Positions 9,560 through 17,478 of a stretch of DNA of 64,000 nt are shown piece by piece. Made by a program: the position numbers and the translations under genes. The DNA is from Ruminococcus flavefaciens (GTDB lineage Bacteria > Bacillota > Clostridia > Oscillospirales > Ruminococcaceae). Every line of letters begins with the position of its first letter. Within the stretch, counting starts at the first letter, position 1. The notes beneath the pieces are model-generated. The model did no database searches and was not told the DNA's origin. It saw only the letters and a program-made list of their open reading frames with translations. The stretch spans positions 62,001-126,000 of the forward strand of contig CACWHY010000004.1 of the NCBI GenBank assembly GCA_902760805.1. Direction: 5' to 3'.

Positions 9560-10030
9560 TCAGGACTGAGCGTTGGAGTGCCATTCCGTGAAGATCCCGG
9601 TCTCAGCGGCGGTCTGGCCGTTTAGCATCCCGGTGTGGAAGGAAAGGTGGCGGAATTGCCTCAACACTAGCTCCATTCGAGTGAAGGGGCAGTTTTCCGG
9701 ACACTCATAGAGCATTTCGTCCGTAAGAGAGTCGATATAACCGAGAGTTTTCTGCTCGATCCGGTCAAGATAGCTTAGCAGCTCCTCATCAGTGAGCACA
9801 ACGGAAGTGGGCTGGTCCGGGTCGTCCATCCCTGCCTCATGGAAGGGCGGCTCCTCATAAACGAAGGGGTCGATAAACCACTTGTCCGCTGAGTGCAGCG
9901 CATGATAGACCCACCTCCAGCTAGGCGAGCCGCAGCAGAGGGAGTCTCTGTTGTAGGTCTGGATCGATGAACGGATATTGGCGAAATTCGGGATAACTGT
10001 CTCCCTGATGATCTTGCAGAGCTCATTCAT
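9560..10030 (-). CDS. DinB-like four-helix protein
   Basis: 156 residues, ATG preceded by GGAGG at a 9-nt distance. Sequence pattern is that of the DinB/YfiT fold: YHALHSADKW in the second helix and a histidine-rich RQFRHLSFHTGMLNG segment near residue 130, which would supply the metal-binding histidines. Family members include thiol-transferases and DNA-damage-induced proteins of unknown role. There is no partner gene adjacent in the same direction. Substrate unknown. Confidence 0.7.
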   Translation of the reverse strand: MNELCKIIRETVIPNFANIRSSIQTYNRDSLCCGSPSWRWVYHALHSADKWFIDPFVYEEPPFHEAGMDDPDQPTSVVLTDEELLSYLDRIEQKTLGYIDSLTDEMLYECPENCPFTRMELVLRQFRHLSFHTGMLNGQTAAETGIFTEWHSNAQS

Positions 10031-10146
10031 AGCTTTGGACCTCCGTAAATGTTTTATTCAATTATACTCCCCATTTCTCCCTTTGTCAACCAAAATGAGC
10101 AGTTTCCGCAACTATTGCCGGGAATGTTTCTCCTGAGCAACATTCG

Positions 10147-10197
10147 TTGAATACCAACCGTTTTTGTGGTATAATGAATGTGAACCATTCATTATAC
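10147..10197 (+). promoter_or_regulatory. copA promoter with perfect 12-bp inverted repeat over the -10
   Basis: TTGAAT (10147-10152) and TATAAT (10170-10175) are 17 bp apart. GTATAATGAATG and CATTCATTATAC (10169-10180, 10186-10197) form perfect inverted arms with a 5-nt gap, covering the -10 and start site, as an operator would. No CopY-type TACA-N2-TGTA box is visible. Confidence 0.6.
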
Positions 10198-10222
10198 TTT
10201 ATCTGAATGCCCTTGCAGATAC

Positions 10223-10291
10223 GCAGATCAAAGATCTGCTCCCTGCATATCGGGCGATCATACCACAACGCTTCGCTTTTGTGATATGATC
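10223..10291 (+). promoter_or_regulatory. Two hairpins in the copA leader
   Basis: GCAGATC/GATCTGC (10223-10239, 3-nt loop) and GATCATACCACAA/TTGTGATATGATC (10256-10291, one mismatch) can form in the ~140-nt leader of copA. The second ends about 30 nt before the start codon, so it could affect ribosome access, or be a second DNA operator. Confidence 0.4.
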
Positions 10292-10322
10292 ATTATGTAT
10301 AAATTTACAAAAGGGTGATCAT

Positions 10323-12845
10323 ATGAAACAATATAACGTTACCGGAATGAGCTGTGCAGCGTGCAGTGCAAGGGTGGAAAAGGCCGTAAATGCGGTGCCC
10401 GGTGTGACCTCATGCGCTGTTAGCCTGCTGACTAACTCAATGGGCGTGGAGGGAAGCGCTTCTCCGGAGGAGATCATCTCCGCTGTGAAAAACGCCGGCT
10501 ACGGCGCATCCATAAAGGGCGAGAGCTCCGCAAAAACTGCCGATGAAAGCGCTCTGGAGGACACAGAGACTCCCAAACTGAAAAAGCGCCTCATCGCCTC
10601 ACTTTTCTTCCTGGCGGTGCTGATGTATATGTCCATGGGTCACATGATGTGGGGCTGGCCTTTGCCTGGATTTTTCGAGGGAAACCACGTTGCTATGGGC
10701 CTGGCACAGCTCTTGCTGGCGGCAGTTGTGATGGTGATCAACCAGAAATTCTTCATCAGCGGCTTCAAGTCCCTGCTCCACCGCTCTCCAAATATGGACA
10801 CTCTGGTGGCAATGGGCTCGGCGGCTTCTTTTGTGTGGAGCGTAATAAACCTCTTCGCCATGACAAGAGCTCAGACTGACGGCGACAGCGAGGCTGTAAT
10901 GGGCTATATGCACGACTTTTGGTTTGAGTCGGCGGCTATGATCCTGACCCTGATCACTGTGGGAAAGATGCTGGAGGCTCGCTCAAAGGGCAAGACCACC
11001 GACGCTCTCAAGGGACTGATGAAGCTGGCTCCGAAGACAGCTGTTGTAGAGCGTGACGGCGGCGAGGTGACGATCCCAGCTGAGCAGGTGAAAATTGGCG
11101 ACATCTTCGTAGTTCGCCCCGGCGAGAATATCCCTGTGGACGGCGTTGTCATCGAGGGTGTGAGCGCTGTCAACGAGGCCTCTCTTACCGGCGAGAGCAT
11201 CCCTGCGGACAAGTCCGTGGGAGACAGCGTTTCCTCCGGAACCATCAATCAGTCCGGCTTTATCCGCTGTCAGGCCACTCATGTTGGCGAGGACACCACT
11301 CTTTCCCGTATCATAAAAATGGTCAGCGAGGCCTCTGCAACTAAGGCTCCTATCGCAAAGATCGCCGATAAGGTCTCCGGGATCTTCGTGCCGGTGGTGA
11401 TCGGTATCGCTGTGCTGACAACAGTTATTTGGCTGCTGGTGGGTCAAGATCTGAGCTTTGCGCTGGCCAGAGGCATATCCGTCCTAGTGATAAGCTGCCC
11501 CTGCGCCTTGGGTCTGGCAACTCCCGTTGCGATCATGGTAGGAAGCGGTATAGGCGCCCGCAGCGGTATTCTGTTCAAGACCGCTGTTTCCCTCGAAGAG
11601 ACCGGAAAGGTGCAGATCGTTGCCCTTGACAAGACCGGTACCATTACAAGCGGCGAGCCCGTTGTTACAGACATTGTCCCTGCTGAGGGCTGCTCAGAGG
11701 AGGAGCTTCTCTCCCTTGCCTTCTCCTTGGAAAAAATGAGCGAGCACCCACTTGCAGGAGCTGTTGTGAAGCTGGCTGAGGAGCGCTCTGTGAAGGCTGA
11801 GCCGGTGGAGGATCTCACCTCGCTTCCCGGAAACGGACTCCGGGCGTCCCTTAGCGGAGAGGAGCTGATCGGCGGCAGCATGAAGTTCGTTGGCGGACTT
11901 CTTCCTGTGGGTCATGAGATCTCCGCAAAGGCTGAGGAGCTTGCTTCACAGGGCAAAACTCCTATGCTTTTCGCTCACGGCGAAAGACTGCTGGGAATGA
12001 TCGCTGTTGCTGATGTTATCAAGGAGGACAGCCCAAAGGCTGTGGCTGAGCTGAAAAAAATGGGCATAAAGGTTGTGATGCTCACCGGCGACAACCAGCG
12101 GACTGCAAAGGCTATCGGGCAGCAGGCCGGGGTCGATGAGGTCATTGCAGGAGTTCTCCCCGACGGCAAGGAAAGCGTGATCCGGCGGCTCATGGAAAAA
12201 GGCAAGGTGGCAATGGTGGGCGACGGTATCAATGACGCTCCTGCTCTGACCCGTGCGGATACGGGTATCGCTATCGGAGCCGGTACTGACGTGGCGATCG
12301 ACGCTGCCGACATCGTTCTCATGAAGAGCCGCCTTACAGACGTTTCTGCCGCTATTAGGCTGAGCCGAGCTGTTATCCGCAACATCAAGCAAAACCTCTT
12401 CTGGGCCTTCATCTACAATATCATCGGGATCCCACTGGCAGCTGGCGCCTATGCTCACCTTTTCGGCTGGACGCTTGACCCCATGTACGGTGCAGCTGCA
12501 ATGAGCCTTTCCAGCTTCTTTGTTGTGACGAATGCCCTGAGGCTCAACCTTATCAATATCCACGATCCAAAGCACGACAAGCCACTGAAGGAGCCTGTTG
12601 GTCAGCTGGATATGACCTCGGGAGAGCCCTCCGGCGAGAGGAAAACTCTCAGGATCAAGGGCATGATGTGTCCTCACTGCGAGGCAAGAGTGAAGTCCGC
12701 CTTAGAGGAGCTGCCCTTCGTGGAGGAGGCTGTTCCCAGTCATGAGGCCGGAAACGCTGTTGTCACACTTTCCGGAGAGCTTTCCGAGAAGGAAGTGAAG
12801 GCGGCGGTCGAGAAGGCAGGGTATAAATATCTTGGGACGAAATAG
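10323..12845 (+). CDS. copA: Copper-exporting P1B-type ATPase CopA with HMA domains at both ends
   Basis: 840 residues. N-terminal heavy-metal-binding (HMA) domain with GMSCAAC (residues 8-14), eight-helix P1B membrane domain, LTGES, CPC in SCPCALG near residue 390, DKTGT near 435, GDGINDAP near 633, and a second HMA domain at the C-terminus with GMMCPHC near 780. CPC plus the CxxC domains point to Cu(I) export from the cytoplasm. A C-terminal extra HMA is less usual than tandem N-terminal ones. SD AAAGGGTGAT precedes the ATG. It has its own promoter and operator-like repeat, implying metal-responsive control, although no regulator gene is adjacent. Confidence 0.95.
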   Translation: MKQYNVTGMSCAACSARVEKAVNAVPGVTSCAVSLLTNSMGVEGSASPEEIISAVKNAGYGASIKGESSAKTADESALEDTETPKLKKRLIASLFFLAVLMYMSMGHMMWGWPLPGFFEGNHVAMGLAQLLLAAVVMVINQKFFISGFKSLLHRSPNMDTLVAMGSAASFVWSVINLFAMTRAQTDGDSEAVMGYMHDFWFESAAMILTLITVGKMLEARSKGKTTDALKGLMKLAPKTAVVERDGGEVTIPAEQVKIGDIFVVRPGENIPVDGVVIEGVSAVNEASLTGESIPADKSVGDSVSSGTINQSGFIRCQATHVGEDTTLSRIIKMVSEASATKAPIAKIADKVSGIFVPVVIGIAVLTTVIWLLVGQDLSFALARGISVLVISCPCALGLATPVAIMVGSGIGARSGILFKTAVSLEETGKVQIVALDKTGTITSGEPVVTDIVPAEGCSEEELLSLAFSLEKMSEHPLAGAVVKLAEERSVKAEPVEDLTSLPGNGLRASLSGEELIGGSMKFVGGLLPVGHEISAKAEELASQGKTPMLFAHGERLLGMIAVADVIKEDSPKAVAELKKMGIKVVMLTGDNQRTAKAIGQQAGVDEVIAGVLPDGKESVIRRLMEKGKVAMVGDGINDAPALTRADTGIAIGAGTDVAIDAADIVLMKSRLTDVSAAIRLSRAVIRNIKQNLFWAFIYNIIGIPLAAGAYAHLFGWTLDPMYGAAAMSLSSFFVVTNALRLNLINIHDPKHDKPLKEPVGQLDMTSGEPSGERKTLRIKGMMCPHCEARVKSALEELPFVEEAVPSHEAGNAVVTLSGELSEKEVKAAVEKAGYKYLGTK

Positions 12846-12849
12846 GACT

Positions 12850-12904
12850 TGTCAACCAAATTTGTAAATTAGGGTTGACATTCGTCAACCATTGTGGTAT
12901 AATG
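12850..12904 (+). promoter_or_regulatory. bioY promoter overlapped by a probable BirA operator
   Basis: TTGTCAACC (12850-12858), a 15-nt gap, then GGTTGACA (12874-12881) matches the BirA box layout (TTGTtAACC-N14..16-GGTTaACAA). The right half is also the -35 (TTGACA, 12876-12881), with TATAAT at 12899-12904, 17 bp away. A third half-site, GTCAACC, lies at 12885-12891. Binding would directly block RNA polymerase. Confidence 0.8.
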
Positions 12905-12934
12905 AGTTCACAATATTGAACATGGAGGCTTATT

Positions 12935-13513
12935 ATGTCACAAGCAACTGCTGCTCCTGCACGGAGCAAATTCACCACAAAAGAGATCGTACTCACTGCA
13001 CTTATGGCTGTTATCATGGCCGTCTGCTCATGGATCTCTATCCCTACTGAGGTGCCGTTCACATTGCAGACCTTCGCTGTTTTCTGCGCACTCCTACTTC
13101 TGGGCGGCCGAAACGGATTCTTCTCCGTTCTGGTATACATTCTCCTGGGAGCTGTCGGTATCCCCGTTTTCGCCGGTTTTTCCGGAGGAATGGGCGTTAT
13201 CCTCGGCACAACAGGCGGCTACATTGTGGGATTTCTCCTGCTTGCCCTGGTCTACTGGCTGGCTGAGAAGATCCCGGTAAAGGGCACTGCTCCAAGGATC
13301 GCTGTCGCCGTTATTGCTATGATCATAGGCACTGCCCTTTGCTACGCCTTCGGAACGTTCTGGTTCATGCACGTTTACGCTAAAAAGGTTGAGGCGATCT
13401 CCCTGGGAACTGCCCTGAAATGGTGCGTTATCCCATTTATCCCAGTTGATCTGATCAAGCTGGCTGTGGCCGTTCCGCTTTGCGAAAGCATCAAGAAATA
13501 TGCAAAGCTCTGA
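12935..13513 (+). CDS. bioY: Biotin transporter BioY (ECF S component)
   Basis: 192 residues, about six membrane helices; family motifs include VPFTLQTFAVFCALLLLGG, GAVGIPVFAGFSGG and GTTGGYIVGF, the last containing the Gly-rich biotin-binding region. GGAGG lies 9 nt before the ATG. BioY is the substrate-binding membrane component that takes up biotin alone or with shared EcfA/A'/T proteins, which are not in this window. A BirA-type operator over the promoter supports the assignment. The DUF1284 gene begins inside its last codons. Confidence 0.95.
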   Translation: MSQATAAPARSKFTTKEIVLTALMAVIMAVCSWISIPTEVPFTLQTFAVFCALLLLGGRNGFFSVLVYILLGAVGIPVFAGFSGGMGVILGTTGGYIVGFLLLALVYWLAEKIPVKGTAPRIAVAVIAMIIGTALCYAFGTFWFMHVYAKKVEAISLGTALKWCVIPFIPVDLIKLAVAVPLCESIKKYAKL

Positions 13514-13874
13514 GCTTCGTCCACACCACGCACTGTGCCTGACCTTCTTCGAGGGAAAGGGCTACAGCAGTGATTTTGTCCGAAATATGGCCAAGATCAA
13601 GGAACTGCTCACTGACTCTGACCCTGAGGTGAGACTGACCACGGACTGGGATATGATCTGCCGAAGATGTCCTCATTCAGAGGGATCCTGCGGCGAAAAG
13701 GCGCCCCTTTACGACAGAGCTGTGCTGGAGATCTGCGGACTGTCTCAGGGACAAATCGTCAAGTGGAGCCGGCTCTCCCAAATGGCGGAGGAGCTGATCA
13801 TCAAGGCTGGCAGGCTGCCTCAAGTCTGCGGAGACTGCCAGTGGAGCTATATCTGCTCAGAAAAATGCAAATGA
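13500..13874 (+). CDS. DUF1284 cysteine-rich protein, probable iron-sulfur binding
   Basis: 124 residues. It starts with ATG at 13500, inside bioY (14-bp overlap), and the N-terminus ELRPHHALCL matches the usual DUF1284 start. Cysteines are clustered as CRRCPHSEGSC in the middle and CGDCQWSYICSEKC at the C-terminus, typical of the family and suited to an Fe-S cluster. Function is unknown. Translational coupling to bioY implies that it too is under biotin control, which hints at a link to biotin metabolism (biotin synthase is an Fe-S enzyme), but this is only context. Confidence 0.82.
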   Translation: MQSSELRPHHALCLTFFEGKGYSSDFVRNMAKIKELLTDSDPEVRLTTDWDMICRRCPHSEGSCGEKAPLYDRAVLEICGLSQGQIVKWSRLSQMAEELIIKAGRLPQVCGDCQWSYICSEKCK

Positions 13875-13878
13875 AATC

Positions 13879-13917
13879 GCCCGGTGCCCTTTTTCGGAAG
13901 GCTCCGGGCGTTTTTTT
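13879..13917 (+). terminator. Terminator of the bioY operon
   Basis: GCCCGGTGCC and GGCTCCGGGC form a 10-bp stem with one mismatch, followed by seven T. Confidence 0.9.
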
Positions 13918-14146
13918 ATTTCAGAAAGCTCAAAAAACGATCCAGCAGATAAACGGAAACGCTCACCTGCATCAAGCCCAGCGTGCCGGCGGCGATAAGT
14001 GCGCCAAATACTCCCTTCGAAATGAAGCAGAACGCTGCTATGCCTTTGGTGTCCTCCAGGTCTCTGTAGAAGCAGAAGCGGTGGAGATCGTCAGGATCCA
14101 CTCGGACGAAAATGGAGACTGTCATTTTCCGGGTGACGATCGTCAC
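13916..14146 (-). CDS. Possible small membrane-anchored protein, unknown
   Basis: A 76-codon frame beginning GTG at 14146 (or ATG at 14125) with a hydrophobic C-terminal segment (ALIAAGTLGLMQVSVSVYLL). It begins immediately after the terminator of the upstream minus-strand gene and has no good SD, so expression is doubtful. No family recognised. It fills the otherwise empty space between two terminators; it could equally be a decayed gene end or noise. Confidence 0.3.
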   Translation of the reverse strand: MTIVTRKMTVSIFVRVDPDDLHRFCFYRDLEDTKGIAAFCFISKGVFGALIAAGTLGLMQVSVSVYLLDRFLSFLK

Positions 14147-14175
14147 AAAAAAAGGACGACCGCCCGGCCGTCCTT
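14146..14175 (-). terminator. Terminator of the PH-domain gene pair
   Basis: AAGGACG/CGTCCTT with further pairing inside, followed on minus by seven T. The stop codon of the upstream gene lies within the stem. Confidence 0.85.
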
Positions 14176-15640
14176 AGTTTTTTTCATTCTTGTGGCGAAC
14201 ATCGTGCTCCAGCAGCTCAACGATCTTTGCTGCATCCCGAAGCCTCAGCGCACGCACCCGGTACTTGGCCACGGTCTCTCCGCAAAGCCACACGCAAAGG
14301 GTACATCTGCGGCTGGGCTTTTGGAGGAAGCTCTGGTAGATCTGCACCTTCACCACGTTCTCCTTGTCGGCGATCACCGTGTGGAAGGCTGTCCAGTGAG
14401 AGCACCTGATCACCAGCTTTTTGTCGTAGATCGAAACTCCGCTGGTAAAGGTGGCGGTGGTCTTTACTGCCACAAGCCACACAGTTGGGATCTCAAGCAT
14501 TACGGCGGCGAAGAGGGAGAGCTCCGCCCAGCGTGGGAAGAACTCACTGAGCAGGTTGCTCAGGGGAAAGATCGCCAGCGCCGCTGCCACAGGCCAGAAG
14601 ATATATGAGCCGATCCCGGCAGGACTTGGCCGGAAATCCAGCTTCACTCCGCCAACGACTCCAAGAGGCTCAAGGCTCCGTCCCAGCTTCCGCTCACGCT
14701 TGATCGGCATGAGGACAGGCAGGTGCTGAGAGTCCGCTCCGTAGCCGGCACAGTTTATGTTCACCGTGACGGCTCCGCAGAGCTTCATGATAAGGTTTTG
14801 GCGAAGATCGGTGAAGTTTATGTGGTCGGAGGTGATCTTGTATACTCGCCTGTTGATCACTCCGCAGCCGATATTCAGGGACTTGCTGTCGCTCTCCACA
14901 TGGAAGCGGGAGTACCGGAAAAGGTTGACGATGAAGGACAGCAGCCAGGCTGCAATGAAGAAGATACCCACGGCGATAGCGGTGGCCGGGATCTTCTGGA
15001 GAACGCCGAAGGTCAGCTTTGAGGTGGTCTCTGTCAGGCGGCTAAGGGATCTTGTGATGATGTCCTGGGCAATGTCTCCACCCTTGAAAAAGAAGGCCGC
15101 AATGTAGACAGCTCCCGAAAAACCGCTGGAAAAGAAGACCGAGAACAGCAGCACTGACCAGATATCCGCCTTGGGGATGTCGGCCAGCTTTTTCTTCCGG
15201 TCCACCTCAGGGACACATTTCATCAGCTGGGCAGCCACCTTCCGGGTGACCAGCAGCTTCATGTCGATGGACTTGAACAGACCTGCACGGGTGTCGCAGC
15301 TGAAACGGACTCCTCTGAACGGGATCAGCAGCAGAGGATACTCTGCAATGGCAACGCTTATGCTGGAAATGGGTATGGCTGTGCGGACTCGCAAAAGCAC
15401 GCCCTCACGGTGGACGATGCTGTCCTCAGTTATGTCGATACGGGAGAAATTCCACCGTACAAGTCCGAACATGATGATCACACCAAGGATCAGTATGTCG
15501 AACCATGCGCCTCTCAGCCACGCATATATGCCCTCAGGGTCAAAGTGGAAGGCCTGGATACCTCTCAGCAAAGGAAAGAGCAGCAGCCAGATATTCTTGG
15601 CAGAATACCGCAGGATCCGCAGAGGGTGCTCATGGTACAT
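14174..15640 (-). CDS. YdbT-like membrane protein with repeated bacterial PH (bPH2) domains
   Basis: 488 residues from the ATG at 15640, which has GGAGG 8 nt upstream; a longer frame from 15706 starts inside the previous gene and is rejected. Pairs of membrane helices alternate with bPH2/DUF304 domains (ITEDSIVHREGVLLRV near 75; SKSLNIGCGVINRRVYKITSDHINFTDL near 280; SIYDKKLVIRCS near 405). This is the architecture of Bacillus YdbT. Together with the small upstream gene (YdbS-like) it forms the usual ydbS-ydbT pair, implicated in resistance to bacteriocins. The starts and stops overlap by 11 bp, so the pair is translationally coupled. Confidence 0.85.
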   Translation of the reverse strand: MYHEHPLRILRYSAKNIWLLLFPLLRGIQAFHFDPEGIYAWLRGAWFDILILGVIIMFGLVRWNFSRIDITEDSIVHREGVLLRVRTAIPISSISVAIAEYPLLLIPFRGVRFSCDTRAGLFKSIDMKLLVTRKVAAQLMKCVPEVDRKKKLADIPKADIWSVLLFSVFFSSGFSGAVYIAAFFFKGGDIAQDIITRSLSRLTETTSKLTFGVLQKIPATAIAVGIFFIAAWLLSFIVNLFRYSRFHVESDSKSLNIGCGVINRRVYKITSDHINFTDLRQNLIMKLCGAVTVNINCAGYGADSQHLPVLMPIKRERKLGRSLEPLGVVGGVKLDFRPSPAGIGSYIFWPVAAALAIFPLSNLLSEFFPRWAELSLFAAVMLEIPTVWLVAVKTTATFTSGVSIYDKKLVIRCSHWTAFHTVIADKENVVKVQIYQSFLQKPSRRCTLCVWLCGETVAKYRVRALRLRDAAKIVELLEHDVRHKNEKN

Positions 15641-16088
15641 CCCGGTCGCCTCCCTCCACATTTCTGCTGACGCTTGTGCGGCTAAGGATCTCCATAGCGT
15701 CGTCATAGCGCAGGAAAAGCAGTCTCAGCTGGCCTCCATACACAAAGAAGATCACGAAATTGAAGCCGGTATGCCTTGCAAATGGGGTAGTGACAACCGT
15801 GGTGTACTGCACAGTTGAATAGAGCACGGCTTGGTGAGACTTAATGAACACTCCGCTGTGCTTAATGATCTCCCTTTCCGTGGAATCGTAGCTCAAAGAG
15901 CGGAAATACAGCGGATAATACACGAACATGGAAAAGATAGCAGCTGTTCCCACAGCAGCCGCTATGATGAGAACTATCATCTTCACGGGAATGAAATACC
16001 AGACTGCTCCGATCAGAATTGCCGAAGCAAGCATTATGAGCAGGCGGAGCGTTGTCAGTCCGTGCCTGTCAGGCTTATAAGTCTTCAA
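15630..16088 (-). CDS. YdbS-like PH-domain membrane protein
   Basis: 152 residues from a TTG at 16088 with GGAGGGGAG a few bases upstream; the longer frame to 16274 runs through the promoter region and is rejected. Two N-terminal membrane helices (about residues 14-60) are followed by one bPH2 domain (SYDSTEREIIKHSGVFIKSHQAVLYSTVQYTTV). It is the small partner of the downstream YdbT-like gene and overlaps it by 11 bp. Role presumed in the envelope; no enzyme motif is seen. Confidence 0.8.
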   Translation of the reverse strand: MKTYKPDRHGLTTLRLLIMLASAILIGAVWYFIPVKMIVLIIAAAVGTAAIFSMFVYYPLYFRSLSYDSTEREIIKHSGVFIKSHQAVLYSTVQYTTVVTTPFARHTGFNFVIFFVYGGQLRLLFLRYDDAMEILSRTSVSRNVEGGDRDVP

Positions 16089-16188
16089 TAGCTCCCCTCC
16101 TCCGTTGCAAATAGTTGTTATATTTATATTATAACACAAATATCCTATATTGTATACCTTTATTTGTAAATTTTTCGGAGGTGCTGTG

Positions 16189-17430
16189 ATGAAGGATATT
16201 CTGGAGAAGATCTGCGCTGTCGTCTGGGGGGAGCCGCTGGTATTTTTGCTTTTGGGAACTGGCTTGATATGCACGTTTAGGCTGAGTTTCGTCCAGCTTA
16301 GGCTGTTTTCCGGGCTGAAAAGGGAGCTTTCCCAACGGAGAGAAAAAAACGGAGGCCTTTCTCAGCTGCGAACGGTCTGCCTTTCTTTGGGAGCTGCCAT
16401 GGGCACGGGCAACATCACCGGGGTAGCTGCGGCTCTTGCGGCCGGAGGGCCGGGTGCGGTCTTCTGGATGTGGGTTTCGGCTTTCTTCGGAATGGCTCTT
16501 GTTTTCGCCGAAAACGAGCTGTCTGTCATGTTCTCCGAGAAAAAACTTCGAGGCCCTATGGCTTACCTGAGAAAAGGCCTGGGAAGCAAGGCTTTGGCCG
16601 GGATATTTGCGGTCTCATGCGCTCTGGCGGCCTTTGGGATGGGCGGTATGGTGCAGGTCAGCGCAGTACGGGACACCCTCCCTGAGCTGAACGGAAAGTG
16701 GGAGCTCCTCCTTGCCGGAGGGGTCTTTGCAGGAGTGATCTTCGTCATAAGCGGCGGAGCTCAGCGCTCAGGAAAGGCGGCTCAGGCTCTTCTTCCTGCT
16801 GCATCGGCGGTCTACGGGATGATCTGCCTGGCGGTGATCCTGGAGCACCGTGAGAAGCTCCCTGAGGTCTTTTCACAGATCTTCCGCAGTGCTTTTGGCT
16901 TAAAACAGGCATCCGGCGGTGCTTTAGGGTACACGGTCTCAGTGGGGATCCGGAGAGGTATCTTCTCCAACGAGGCCGGCCTTGGAAGCTCGCCGATACT
17001 CCACAGCGCTGCGGAGACCTCCTGCCCCGGACAGCAGGGCTTCTGGAGTATGTTCGAGGTCTTCTTCGACACGATCATCTGCTGCACCCTGACTGCTGTG
17101 ACCCTGCTCTGCGCCGGGGCCGGCTCCTGCTCGGAAGCCTTCTCTCAGATCATCGGCGGCGCCGGAAAGCCGCTGATCTGCGCTGAAACTGCTGTTTTCG
17201 CCTTCTGCACTGTGATCGGCTGGTACTACTGCGGCGAGACTGCCCTGCGGTATCTTTTCGGGGAACGCTTCACTGGACTTGCACGGGTGATCTTCGCCGG
17301 CGCTGCTGCCTCAGGAGTCCTGATCTCCATCGAAACAGTATGGGTGCTTTCGGACATTTTCAACGCACTTATGGCCTTTCCCAATCTGCTGGGTATCCTG
17401 CTGCTGAGCAAAAGGCTGAAGCGTGAATAA
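16189..17430 (+). CDS. Sodium:alanine symporter (AGCS family)
   Basis: 413 residues, ATG at 16189 with CGGAGGTG upstream (an earlier GTG at 16186 is possible). About ten membrane helices. Family signatures are LGAAMGTGNITGVAAALAAGGPGAVFWMW near residue 65 and GIFSNEAGLGSSPILHSAA near 260, the Na+/substrate-binding helices of the AGCS family. It imports alanine or glycine with Na+. At 413 residues it is a little shorter than typical members (about 450). Transcribed divergently from the PH-domain pair. Confidence 0.9.
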   Translation: MKDILEKICAVVWGEPLVFLLLGTGLICTFRLSFVQLRLFSGLKRELSQRREKNGGLSQLRTVCLSLGAAMGTGNITGVAAALAAGGPGAVFWMWVSAFFGMALVFAENELSVMFSEKKLRGPMAYLRKGLGSKALAGIFAVSCALAAFGMGGMVQVSAVRDTLPELNGKWELLLAGGVFAGVIFVISGGAQRSGKAAQALLPAASAVYGMICLAVILEHREKLPEVFSQIFRSAFGLKQASGGALGYTVSVGIRRGIFSNEAGLGSSPILHSAAETSCPGQQGFWSMFEVFFDTIICCTLTAVTLLCAGAGSCSEAFSQIIGGAGKPLICAETAVFAFCTVIGWYYCGETALRYLFGERFTGLARVIFAGAAASGVLISIETVWVLSDIFNALMAFPNLLGILLLSKRLKRE

Positions 17431-17449
17431 ACCCCGGATCTTCGCCAAT

Positions 17450-17472
17450 ACTCCTTCAAAAAGCAAAGGAGT
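17450..17472 (+). promoter_or_regulatory. Hairpin that sequesters the SD of the next gene
   Basis: ACTCCTT (17450-17456) pairs with AAGGAGT (17466-17472), which contains the SD of the gene starting at 17479, and TTTTC follows. It could act as a translation switch or weak terminator after the symporter. Confidence 0.45.
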
Positions 17473-17478
17473 TTTCAT

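Noticed and set aside
10290-10312. CopY box in the copA leader
   Set aside because: TGTATAAATTTACA is present, but the cop box is TACA-N2-TGTA, the opposite arrangement.
13667-14608. 313-codon plus-strand frame spanning two terminators
   Set aside because: It overlaps DUF1284 in another frame and the PH-domain gene antisense, and crosses two terminators.
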